NCBI RefSeq assembly: GCF_000026945.1
Contig: NC_012860.1
Span: forward strand, 682,001 to 746,000
Source: Candida dubliniensis CD36
Lineage: Eukaryota > Ascomycota > Pichiomycetes > Serinales > Debaryomycetaceae
Length of the DNA stretch: 64,000 nt
Direction: 5' to 3'
In this document: piece after piece, positions 11,201-19,621 of the stretch
Layout of the letters: each line of letters starts with the position of its first letter
How positions within the stretch are numbered: position 1 is the first letter of the stretch
The notes under the pieces: generated by a model
What the model was told of the DNA's origin: nothing
Seen by the model: the letters and a program-made list of their open reading frames with translations, nothing else
The model's database searches: none
Position numbers and translations under genes: made by a program

Positions 11201-11544
11201 TCCGGAGATTGAGTTTCCAGTCTACTCATCACCGTGCTTGATGTCCTTTGCTTTTTGCGTTTCCCATTGACCACATTTGCAGTACCTCCTCGTTTACTTT
11301 CAACGAATACACAATCCTTTCTTTCTCGAAGACAACGTGCACATTTCCCATCGTGAGGATTATCAACTGGACCTAAATCACATTTGACTTTACGAAGACG
11401 GCAGTTCAAACATGCACGATAATTTCGTCTATATTTTCCTTGTGACTGTGACTGTTGTTGGCTTGAAGGTTCGGGTGATTTTACTGAAGTTTGGAGAGCA
11501 TCACCTCCGGTAAAGTCGGCAACTACTGGCTTGTCCGTTGGCAT
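8299..11544 (-). CDS. ARO80: Zn(II)2Cys6 transcription factor, Aro80-like
   Basis: This is a 1081-residue zinc-cluster transcription factor. The DNA-binding domain has cysteines at 45, 48, 55, 68, 71 and 78. The sequence CDLGPVDNPHDGKCARC closely resembles Aro80, the activator of aromatic amino-acid catabolism genes (transaminase and decarboxylase leading to fusel alcohols). A fungal-specific middle homology region follows at roughly residues 370-900. It is interrupted by Gln-rich and Ala-rich low-complexity inserts, and there is an acidic segment near residues 630-660. The tail is Ser/Asn/Gln-rich and ends in an acidic-hydrophobic segment (FDFDFNIDELLGDGF) that looks like an activation domain. 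It is somewhat longer than S. cerevisiae Aro80, mainly through the repeats. The zinc-cluster call is certain; the Aro80 assignment rests on the zinc-finger match and remembered gene order. Confidence 0.85.
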   Translation of the reverse strand: MPTDKPVVADFTGGDALQTSVKSPEPSSQQQSQSQGKYRRNYRACLNCRLRKVKCDLGPVDNPHDGKCARCLRERKDCVFVESKRGGTANVVNGKRKKQRTSSTVMSRLETQSPDSNNVSSTTSTIASQNDNINTPLINMSINNIMQKLPGVESILPKDNSRNPPQSGFSNTSTSPSSSSLPMGQPPQLPPISSKTSILNQLLLLLKNPKSLSNEFTTMESALVFLANAAGEIAKADERDNIDAQSKYDQIEASLSGANSHRVSIDETTNQQQQEQQNQHYQQKLEQGQRHKPSPSLQQQEHHQQQPLNTPNNGPGVFTNNYHGQPEKSNIPPYVKPTASRRMFVPPAESGNAVRPKGSNKLSNIDYIGPAPRGILTEDEAKRLINLFFVTMHPYFPHIPKFLHSPQVLSNYPILLCAILTISSRYHPFETDMTNHTNGNGAVPRHIEVHDRLWLYVQRLISQTVWAEASTRSIGTVFAFLLFTEWNPRAIHWRWSDYANKAEEINDTDQQQQQQQPQANSNTNGSASLSSAAAAATASTAATTASAFGQLSDENNGGLAGLGAMRRSHRMAWMLIGSAVRLAQDMGFMEISSKAFLATHIAEINAVMNMSRRSMLANSLSEVDLDEDEITVEDMEQAEEKDDDSKIMQMNEEELKKISTHHILKFTKSQKATIELLQIMSLGHESLYGYKAQLGQLTHRQTLSVLNILSPLINNWGRKYKEFLVPSSPIVNSKFAKLAPNFPQHWLDSNNKICREIADTIEQETFIIEFNYVKLYIYSLALNQSPKSMLEKGTKIKLDELSKAAKYIEQAFHAANETLNAAHRIHRFKMLRFMPVRLLTRFIRAAAFIVRCHLTMTAQENISLSVSKITIDEIIKSTHRAAMTLRECSPDELHLLSRYSTILMVLYSEMKSKRNRKEAVEDDENNESTTIPETVGEDSSSGNSLESKQASGGVRATTVNASGSSFASVSSGVSNNGVFGVGRSTSAATQPQQQQRQQPIQPSHTTAGMATSTYKSFGNNNIHNNSAPAAVDAGQMEMSDNSSSSFPSVPPPVEDFDFDFNIDELLGDGFQNIVDLWSFLN

Positions 11545-12042
11545 TATACAAGTTTAACTTTAAACTCCTTTTTACCCTAACAAATTAATAAATAACGATC
11601 CAATCCACTTCTGAACTTCAATGTACTAAGCAACCTGGTATGTAGTCTTATTAAAACCCAAAAGAGAAAGAAAAATGAAAACTCCATTGATAGAAAAAAA
11701 AAAAAAGTGTCCCATTACCGTCGATAGCCATAAGTTAGGGCATTTGTTTTTCCCTACATAAGCTGCGAGAACAGAACATATAGTTTTGTTTAACTCACTG
11801 CTGGCAGATATTCAAACACATGTCTTGTATTTGTATAGAATACTTTACTATAAACAGTTACAACAAACATTATCTTGTAAATAATTCCAAAAAAAAAAAA
11901 CAACTAAATTTATATGACAAAGTAGACAATTGGCAAGAAAACAAAAAAGTAAAACAGAAGGTAACCCAAACAGCAGAAATTAAATGGAAGTAATATATTT
12001 GCTAGCAAAAAAAACTAAAAAAAAACGTTAATCATCGTCATC
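11545..12042. other. ARO80 upstream region / CDC12 3' end
   Basis: This region lies between two minus-strand genes, so it carries the ARO80 promoter and the CDC12 terminator. It has several A-runs (near 11694-11705 and 11890-11900). I could not assign an operator or find an RNA gene. Confidence 0.65.
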
Positions 12043-13415
12043 TCAACGTTTAGCAATTTGCAACCTCTTAACTTGTTCTTCTAAGGATTTCAACTTCGAT
12101 TGCATTTCTTCCAAATCCTGATTCAATCTATTTCTTTCATTAATAATATTGGTCTCCCATTGTCTGAATCTATGCTCCTCAGCTTTAACTTGCTCAGTAA
12201 AGAACTTCTTCAACGCATCCTCTTCCTCCTTGAATTTCGGATTGTGCAATCTTCTTGGTTTCTTTGAACCAGATGGTTTCTTAATAACTTCACCCTTTTC
12301 ATTAGTTAATTCTTCAGTACCATTCTCTTCACCATTCTCTTGTTCATCGCCACCCAACTTAACAGATCTAAAAGTCTCGAAATGTAATTCATTGGTAGAT
12401 AACACCAAATCTAACATATTTGTTCTTAATAGTAAACTCCTCAACTTTTTGAAGTCACAGTGTTGATCATTTTCAACTTCAACTACACCCCATGGATACT
12501 TTCTACCTCTTACAAATTGACCAGGGCCAACTTCCACTTCTTCTTCCGACCCAATAATAGCAAATGGCATTGATTCAATCAATTGTTTTGCGTGTTCAGC
12601 ACTAGCAGGGTCATCCAACTCTAATGGTGGAGTGTAAATACTAATGTCTTGAGCTTCAATGATTTCTCTTATTCTAGTTTTAAAAATATCCAATTCTTGT
12701 GGCGACAAAGTGTCGGCTTTGGCAATAACTGGGATAAGATTAACTCTGGTGGACAATCTCTTCATGATTTCAATATCCAAAGGTTTCAAAGAATGCCCTG
12801 TAGGTCTAATGAAATAAAGACAAGCATGAACTCTCAAATCCTTTTTGGCAGTTCTTGAAGGCTGCTGTTCTTGTTTCATATAAGATTCGTGTTGATCATC
12901 AATAAAATCAATGATTGGGACCCAGGAATCATGATTGTCAACATTGTTACCGAACCCAGGTGTATCAATTATATTCAATCTAATTTCAAAATTCTTTTCT
13001 TCCAATATAGCTCTAACTATGTCAATTTCAACAGTTTGGTGGGGAGAAGTGAACTTATTGTGTCTATGACTTGGCTCTTGATGTGGTTTCAATGAGGTTT
13101 GGAAAAGAGTATTGATAAAAGTAGTTTTTCCTAGACCACTTTCACCTGCCACCATAATGGTGAATGTGGCACCCTCTTTGGAAATGATTTTATACCTTTA
13201 TAAAAATCTATAGTTAGTAATCTCGAAGAAAGTCAAAAAAAAAAGACAGTCCCATTGAATATTAAAACAAATAATACAACCACCAAAGGTGCCGTGACGT
13301 GTCACGAAATCAAATTGTTTCAACCTCAGTAAGTTCCATTTAATCTATAACTAATACGAAAACTTTAAACATACCTTTGATTAGGCAAATTTGCAATACC
13401 AACTGGTTCAGGCAT
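12043..13415 (-). CDS. CDC12: Septin Cdc12 (two exons)
   Basis: This is a septin GTPase that assembles with other septins at the bud neck, hyphal base and septum. Exon 1 is 13415-13375 and encodes MPEPVGIANLPNQ plus two bases of an Arg codon. Exon 2 is 13195-12043. Together they give about 397 residues, close to the usual Cdc12 length. Visible motifs are the P-loop GESGLGKT at residues 31-38, a DTPGFG switch segment, the AKAD guanine-specificity motif, and the septin unique element before a C-terminal coiled coil (about residues 330-395, rich in Glu, Lys and Leu). Without exon 1 the frame would begin inside the GTPase domain just before the P-loop, so splicing is needed for a complete N-terminus. 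Confidence 0.95.
13196..13374 (-). other. CDC12 intron, 179 nt
   Basis: The 5' site is GTATGT, starting at 13374. The branch point is TACTAAC at 13219-13213, and the 3' site is AAAG ending at 13196. The splice restores an Arg codon (AG|G) followed by Tyr-Lys-Ile-Ile, typical of septin N-termini. A short inverted repeat lies inside at 13293-13306. Confidence 0.9.
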
Positions 13416-14509
13416 TCTCCTTTAAATTATTCGTTTTATTGAAATTAAATCAAGATATTTTATGGGTTATATTGATTAAATCAAAAATCAAAATAGAAAA
13501 AAAAGGGGAAAGAGTAGAGACAGGAAAATTTAAAAAAACAACAACACCAAAATAAACAGCGAAAACGACAAATTTTGAAATTTTTTTTTTCCCTCTCTTT
13601 CGTAGTTAACAACAACAACAACAACAACAATACTAGCGTGTACCCTGAATCAAATTATGTGATTTGTTTATCAACTAGTTTTCGCGCGTAACAAAACTTT
13701 GATTTCCCATACACACACACATTTTTTTTTTTCTTTCGGTTAATAATTATCTCCTACTACACCAGAAGTTTAATAAAAGAATGTACACAACCAATAGAAG
13801 TATCAACTAAAAACAACATCTAATTTCATTTTACTACTCTTATTTTCATTTGACATTTCTGCGGTGTCTAATCTCTTGTAAAATTTGGTTCAACTATCAT
13901 TACTAGTTTTAAAGCAAGGGGAGTAAAAGCAGACAAACCCTCCCCTAAAAAAAAAAAAAACAAACGAATAGAATAGAATAGAAAAATTAGACGAGAAAAT
14001 CTGTTCGTGTATGTAATCCCGGTATAGACTGTGTATTGTGATCCATACCTCCGGTGTGGACACTTTTGCTGGGACAGCCCCATTCATAGAATACCAAAGA
14101 AGATTATGAATTTTGATATTCCCTAATAATTCAAAGTTAGTTTCTTTCTTCCCGGAAACAGAAAATTCCTAACCACACGTAAATATATACAGACTTTTCT
14201 TATGTGTACATATATTTTGCAACAACCAAAAGTAGAAATCCAATGTCAATTGTATGTGTCATATTTCTTTCAATTACACTCTTAACTTCTCAATTTTCAT
14301 CACAGATCTTTATTTCGACAGTTGCCACTGCTGGCAAATCAATTTATATTTACTTGTCTCAAGTACAACTCTTTAAGCAAACTTGAACTAAATCACGCAA
14401 GAGTAACGAACACGGTATAGAACAATCAATAATAGGAACTTAAATGAATACAATACAATAAACAAAATTAAATTCACACAAGAAATATAACTAAAACTTT
14501 ACATACAAT
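13416..14509. other. CDC12 promoter / BMH1 3' region
   Basis: This is a 1.1-kb spacer between two minus-strand genes. It contains a perfect CAA-type repeat near 13608-13630, poly(A) and poly(T) tracts, and a CGCGCG-containing patch near 13684. ORFs here are short (60-71 codons) and unconvincing. The first part is the CDC12 promoter and leader, and the far end is the BMH1 3' untranslated region. Confidence 0.65.
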
Positions 14510-15307
14510 CTATTCTTGATCAGCCTTACCTTCTGTTGCTTGAGCAGCTGGAGCTTGACTGGATTGTTGTTGTTGTTCTTCAGTGGCAGCTGGGGCTTCA
14601 GATAAATCGGTCCATAAAGTCAAGTTATCTCTCAATAATTGCATAATCAAAGTTGAATCTTTGTATGAATCTTCAGATAAGGTTTCTAAATCAGCAACAG
14701 CATCGTCGAAAGCTTGTTTAGCTAAATGACAAGCTCTATCTGGCGAGTTCAAAATTTCATAGTAGAAGACAGAGAAGTTCAATGCTAAACCTAATCTGAT
14801 TGGATGGGTTGGTGGCAACTCAGTCACAGCAACGTCAGAAGCAGCCTTATAAGCCTCTAATGATAAGTCGGCAGCCTCTTTACGTTTTTCAGCAATAGCA
14901 AATTCAGCCAAGTATCTGTGGTAATCACCTTTCATCTTGTAGTAAAATACCTTTGATTCACCAGTTTGGGCAGATGTAATTAAATGATCGCTCAATACAG
15001 AAAGAATATCTTCACAAATTTTAGACAATTCAGCCTCAATCTTGGCACGGTAATCTCTGATCAAAGCAACTTGGCTCTCATTTCCTTTGGCTTCTTCTTT
15101 TTGTTCGATAGATGAAACAATTCTCCAAGAAGCACGACGAGCACCAATGACATTTTTGTAAGCAACAGATAACAAATTACGTTCTTCAACAGATAATTCT
15201 TGGCCAGAGGAAGCAACGGCTTTCATGTTTTCAACCATTTCTTCATAACGTTCTGCTTGTTCGGCTAATTTAGCAAGGTAAACGGAATCTTCACGGGAGG
15301 CTGGCAT
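14510..15307 (-). CDS. BMH1: 14-3-3 protein Bmh1
   Basis: This is a 265-residue 14-3-3 protein. These are dimeric phosphoserine/phosphothreonine-binding adaptors in signalling, the cell cycle and morphogenesis. The sequence begins [29 protein letters not shown] and shows the conserved helices, including [16 protein letters not shown] and the [15 protein letters not shown] and [13 protein letters not shown] segments of the ligand groove. A Gln/Ala-rich tail ([13 protein letters not shown]) is typical of yeast members. The frame remains open for 40 codons upstream, but only to a GTG, and part of that stretch appears to be an intron in the leader. The start is therefore set at the family-conserved Met. 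It is probably highly expressed. Confidence 0.97.
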   Translation of the reverse strand: MPASREDSVYLAKLAEQAERYEEMVENMKAVASSGQELSVEERNLLSVAYKNVIGARRASWRIVSSIEQKEEAKGNESQVALIRDYRAKIEAELSKICEDILSVLSDHLITSAQTGESKVFYYKMKGDYHRYLAEFAIAEKRKEAADLSLEAYKAASDVAVTELPPTHPIRLGLALNFSVFYYEILNSPDRACHLAKQAFDDAVADLETLSEDSYKDSTLIMQLLRDNLTLWTDLSEAPAATEEQQQQSSQAPAAQATEGKADQE

Positions 15308-16785
15308 TATAATTTTTGTTCTTTTTTTTTTCGATGAGTAATACTGGTATTTAGATGTTTTTGACTGTAACTTGAGATGTATTTCTTCAGATAAAACTAA
15401 ATTCAATTTGTTAGTATTCTTTGCCACATTTTTAAAGTGTGTAAGTTAGCTTGAGAATTGATATCTCCAATTGACTATTTCAAAAATAAACAAAAGAAAA
15501 TAAAAGAATCGGCTCTCTAATTTAAGATCCCACATACTTGCAATTGAGACAATAGAAGGTTCACAAATCAACCAATTTCAATCCAATAAAAAACGAAATA
15601 AAAATGTGAACCGAAAAAAAAATAACCTTGTAAATTATATACAAAAATTCCAAAGCTGAAGTTCTTGTAACGAAGTATTATTTTTTTTCTTTTTGTTTGC
15701 CTCAGTCAGCCGACGAAATGTTAGTGGGTCGTGTGAAATGGTCCGAAAAAAACTGACAACACAAACTATAAACAACATTTGCTCTCTCACGCTTTTTCTT
15801 GACCATAAAAAAAAAGACTGGCAAGAGAATTATACTCAACCTCACAGAAGCTGGGTGTATATCCTCCCCCATTTGAGCAAATCAATCAATCCATTTTTTT
15901 TTTGGGTCAGAAGTTCTCATGATATGAAATTGAACTATTATTGATCAGTCTGCTAATTGTGTAGGTCGTTCATTATTTTCTCTTCATTAACCACGTAAAA
16001 AAGTAGTATAAAACCAAGGGGAAAGATAAATGTGATTGACTAAGCAATGTCCATAATGAATCTTTATTTGAAATAAAACAAAATAATTCCCCTTTTCAAT
16101 GCAATCAATTCATTCAAAAACTAACTTACAAGATGATGATGCCCTTAACATACCTATGTGATAATGGATTTCTTTGAATAATCTAAAGGAGTAAGAAAAC
16201 GAAAACTAAATAGAAAAGAAAAAGAAAAATAAAAATAAAAAAAAAAAGAGAGAGTGAGTAGTTTATGATTCGAAATGTTGGACAACGAGAACAACAAAAG
16301 AGAGAGAGAGAGAGAAAAAAAACCTCTTCTTTTCTTCCAATCAATAATGTCTCTTTTTTTTTTGTCACTGTAACCTTTTTCCTTGACTGCGACTTTTTTT
16401 TTTTTTTGTTTGGGGGAGCTTTTTTCTTGTTTTCTTTAGTTTTCATGAGGATTAAATGTCTCCTGACTGTATAGAGACTAGACGTGTCCCGTGGTTCAAT
16501 TTTATGCTAAACTTACAACCTTTGGATCAGACCAGACACATTAATATAGAGTATATATGTATTCATCTAGTTCATCTAGAGTAAGTGAAGCAAATTTTCA
16601 ATACTTTGTAGTGATACGAAAGAGTAGAGAGGGTACGCATAAAAAAAAGCAATTTAATAGTTTGATTCTTCAGGATTCCGTCACTGTCTTACCCTACTAC
16701 CAAAAATACACAAATACTTCAATTTAGAAAGGCTCTATTCGAAGTTGACGATAGATAAGAATTCTTGACAGATGTTCTATTGTAT
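15308..16785. other. BMH1 promoter and ARX1 3' region
   Basis: This is a 1.5-kb spacer. The part next to BMH1 holds its leader and the candidate leader intron. The part near 16180-16440 is strand-asymmetric low-complexity sequence (A/G-rich runs, then T-rich runs). The two ORFs across it (87 and 69 codons) are mainly Lys or Phe runs and not credible. I see no RNA gene. Confidence 0.65.
15397..15537 (-). other. Candidate 5'-leader intron of BMH1, 141 nt
   Basis: Upstream of the BMH1 ATG lies a full set of canonical signals in the right order. GTATGT starts at 15537, TACTAAC is at 15416-15410, and TTTAG ends at 15397, 12 nt after the branch-point heptamer. Splicing would leave about 89 nt of leader downstream. 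It would also remove an upstream ATG (15429) that opens an eight-codon ORF. The signals are seen directly; that splicing occurs is inference. Confidence 0.72.
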
Positions 16786-18480
16786 CTAATCTATTTGCAT
16801 AGATTCTACAGACATGTTAGTTTGCTGCACCTTGTAAGGAACCACCTCCTTGATTTTTATACCAAATCTCTTATCTTTACTTAGTTGCACCAATTGACCA
16901 ATAGTCTCATTTAATGGGCCTGGCAATTTATATTGAGAATGCACCCAGTTAGACTTGGCAGTAGATTCACCGCCAGTCAATCTAATCAATTCTTGGTTGT
17001 TTTCATTAATTGCAACAGTAGTTGACTCTCTTACATTGTTGATACTTGTTCCAGTCTTCAATAAAGACTTTAATTTCAAAGAAGACACGCCCAAATTCGG
17101 TAAGGGAATCTCCATTCCTGGTAACACTGGCTTAGTAGCATCAATACCATGTTTTCCAGTTGGGTTGGCACTTAATAAGATTTCTTTTAATGGAATGAAC
17201 TTGGTGGTTTGGATTGGTTTTGGTTGGATTAAATGACGATTGGATAATTCAGCTGCACCCAATCGGTTAGATTTCATGTCCTCACTAATAGCAGCAATTT
17301 GCTGTTTAATTTCCTCTTCTGAACTTTCTGTGTTTACAGGGAAGTTTTTACTGGCATAATCCAATTTGAAAGGATAAACTGAAAATTGTCTGTCAATTTC
17401 ACCTAATAACTTTCTGGATGTCTTTAATTTTAATTGATGAGTAACGGCAAAATCACGAATAAATATAGAACTCTTGGCATTGAAGTCTTGTTTATTATTC
17501 TTACCAGTAAAATGATCGATTTCTTCTGTGGTGACAATACCAATTTCATCAATATCTGATAATCCAGCCATACGAATATCAATTTGATACACTTCACCTG
17601 GCACTATAATAAAATCATCGGTTGGAATGGCACTGGAGTTGTTGGTTTGAACTGGTTTATTGGAGTCCAGTAAAATCACATCTGTAGAACTATTAGTTGA
17701 TTGTTTCAACAAACGGGCTTCTTGATGTGATTCATCCCAAACCACACCTTTGAAATCACGCTCGGCGACAATGCCTTCAGCTTGACCTGCTAAAAATCTT
17801 CTGACTCTTCTTATTTTGGAGCCCGGAACAACAACACAATTGAATGAATCAGCAATTGCATCAACTAATTCACGAATTTGCGAACCAGCTACGGTGTTGT
17901 TTGCGTTTCTCAAGTTAGCTGGCAACTTTTCTGGGGACAATGAGCATCCAAGCAATACAACTACTGATTCAGTTGCAAGATGACAAGCACATAATGCATC
18001 AGCATTACTTCCCAATAATGGACCCTCTGGTTTTGCATCTGCCGATGGCGGATAAATAACCAAAGTATGACTGACTTGAGAAGTATAACCATCAATGTGA
18101 ACACCCAAACTTATAGTTACGACGTCACCTTGGTTCAAGAAAAATTCACGATCATCATCAATTTCGGGTGAAAACCCATTGAGTAATTGATTAACATTTA
18201 TTGTTGTAGGGTGAGCAACACCTTTTTCATTGACTTTATTGACATATTGACGGGATAACAATTTTAATAAAAATGAATCTGTTAATAAACATAACTGCTG
18301 GATAGTCAACTTTGGTGATGTTTGTAAATGATAGGAGTTGTTTATCAATGATGTGATATAGGCTAAGGCCGTTTGGGTTATTTGACCAGCAACCCTGTAT
18401 TTTTCAACAACAGGCTCATCTAAAATGTTCTTTTGTTTTAATAAAATGTCAGCATCTTCTTGACGAACGGCAAGCTGCAT
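16786..18480 (-). CDS. ARX1: 60S pre-ribosome export factor Arx1
   Basis: This is a 564-residue methionine-aminopeptidase-fold protein of the Arx1/Ebp1 type. Arx1 binds the tunnel exit of late pre-60S particles and helps them pass the nuclear pore; it has the peptidase fold but no peptidase activity. Visible are the aminopeptidase-like segments (VAGQITQTALAYI, FFLNQGDVVTISLGVHIDGYTSQVSHTLVI), the long inserts typical of Arx1, and a C-terminal KLPGPLNETIGQL segment. The open frame extends three codons upstream to a TTG; the ATG at 18480 is chosen. A PAC-type element about 100 bp upstream fits co-regulation with ribosome-biogenesis genes. Confidence 0.9.
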   Translation of the reverse strand: MQLAVRQEDADILLKQKNILDEPVVEKYRVAGQITQTALAYITSLINNSYHLQTSPKLTIQQLCLLTDSFLLKLLSRQYVNKVNEKGVAHPTTINVNQLLNGFSPEIDDDREFFLNQGDVVTISLGVHIDGYTSQVSHTLVIYPPSADAKPEGPLLGSNADALCACHLATESVVVLLGCSLSPEKLPANLRNANNTVAGSQIRELVDAIADSFNCVVVPGSKIRRVRRFLAGQAEGIVAERDFKGVVWDESHQEARLLKQSTNSSTDVILLDSNKPVQTNNSSAIPTDDFIIVPGEVYQIDIRMAGLSDIDEIGIVTTEEIDHFTGKNNKQDFNAKSSIFIRDFAVTHQLKLKTSRKLLGEIDRQFSVYPFKLDYASKNFPVNTESSEEEIKQQIAAISEDMKSNRLGAAELSNRHLIQPKPIQTTKFIPLKEILLSANPTGKHGIDATKPVLPGMEIPLPNLGVSSLKLKSLLKTGTSINNVRESTTVAINENNQELIRLTGGESTAKSNWVHSQYKLPGPLNETIGQLVQLSKDKRFGIKIKEVVPYKVQQTNMSVESMQID

Positions 18481-19162
18481 TGTCTCCAAGTATTATTAGT
18501 GTTATTTGATTTGGTAAAGAAAGAGAAATGCTTTATTTAAAGAAATTTAGTTCTATAATTTTTTTTTCTTGACCTAAACTCATCGCACATTGCAGGAAGA
18601 CTGAAAAAAAAAAAAAAAAACCTTTCGAACAAAAAGTAGAACTCTCAACAATCTCTTGTAGCTGCAAAAGACAGCAGATAACCAAAAACTATATCTAAAT
18701 ACATACTATAATCCAGTGAGATCAGCAACAAAATATGACATTGACTTACCGTATTTTGCGTTCTGCAAACACTTGCACTTGAATACTTAATTATGATTTT
18801 ATAATGCTACAGAACCCAGTTCTACATTTCTTATAAAACTTTTCTTTTCAAACAAATCAATTCACAAGATAATAACTAAAAAAGTCTCTCAGAGGTTATA
18901 ATTTGAACAATTCAATGCCAATTTTCTTTTATGTCGTAGTTCATCCTAACCAAGCAGTATTCATTAAAGCAACATTCTCTGAATTGGTAATGTACTGCAT
19001 GTAAGAGAGGAATTTCATTGCTTAGCTAATACAAGCTCTTTTTCAATCGTTAAGTTAAGTTTTTCCTTTGCTCTAGCAATCCTTGACCCTCCTTCTTTCT
19101 ACATCAAACAACTTTCCCTCGTCCTAGTTTTCCAAAACAGTAAAGTTCAATTACCATTAACC
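18481..19162. other. Divergent promoter region ARX1 / YjbQ-family gene
   Basis: ARX1 is transcribed leftwards and the YjbQ-family gene rightwards from this 0.7-kb region. It contains a PAC-like box close to ARX1, an A17-type tract near 18604-18620 and several T-runs. No ORF is worth reporting. Confidence 0.7.
18579..18586 (-). promoter_or_regulatory. PAC box (GCGATGAG) upstream of ARX1
   Basis: The plus strand reads CTCATCGC, so in ARX1 orientation it is GCGATGAG, the polymerase A and C (PAC) motif found upstream of ribosome-biogenesis genes in yeasts. It sits about 100 bp before the ARX1 ATG. An adjacent T-rich tract could be a degenerate RRPE-type partner. Confidence 0.6.
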
Positions 19163-19588
19163 ATGTCCTGGGATCAAACTAAATTTACATTGAGTCCAAA
19201 AAGTAAGGGATGTTACCTTATTACTGATGACGTTATCAGGAGTGTTCCTCAAATTAAGGATTATGAAATTGGCATCTTGAATTTATTCTTACAACATACG
19301 AGTGCTGCCTTATCAATTAATGAAAACTGGGATCCTGACGTGAGAACAGATTTAGACAAGTCTTTGGATAGAATTGCTCCAGAAGGAGATTTTTATTTGC
19401 ACGATGCTGAGGGACCAGATGATTCTGTTCTGCATATCAAAAGTAGTACTATAGGTGTCAGCTTGTCTATCCCTATAACCAATGGCAGATTAAGTCTTGG
19501 CCAGTGGCAAGGAATCTACCTCTGTGAATTTAGAAGGTACAGACATAGCAGAACCATTGTTGCCACAATTAATGGGAAAAAGAAATAA
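19163..19588 (+). CDS. YjbQ/UPF0047 family protein
   Basis: This is a 141-residue single-domain protein of the YjbQ (UPF0047) family, widespread in bacteria, archaea and fungi. The family signatures are clear: an LQHTSAALSINENWDPDVR segment, an HDAEGPDDSVLHIKSS segment, and the closing LGQWQGIYLCEFR. The conserved His and Asp/Glu residues form a putative metal or active site. Some bacterial members were reported to have weak thiamine-phosphate synthase activity; the physiological role in fungi is not established. The length is typical for the family. It converges on SPP1 with only 33 bp between the stops, so the 3' untranslated regions probably overlap. Confidence 0.9.
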   Translation: MSWDQTKFTLSPKSKGCYLITDDVIRSVPQIKDYEIGILNLFLQHTSAALSINENWDPDVRTDLDKSLDRIAPEGDFYLHDAEGPDDSVLHIKSSTIGVSLSIPITNGRLSLGQWQGIYLCEFRRYRHSRTIVATINGKKK

Positions 19589-19621
19589 AAAAATATACGT
19601 GCATTCACATAGTCTCCAAAT

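Noticed and set aside
15308..15427. In-frame 40-codon N-terminal extension of BMH1
   Set aside because: It begins at GTG, is absent from the 14-3-3 family, and overlaps the candidate leader intron.
16183..16474. Two overlapping low-complexity frames (Lys-rich and Phe-rich) upstream of BMH1
   Set aside because: Both are translations of A/G and T/C runs; no domain is present.
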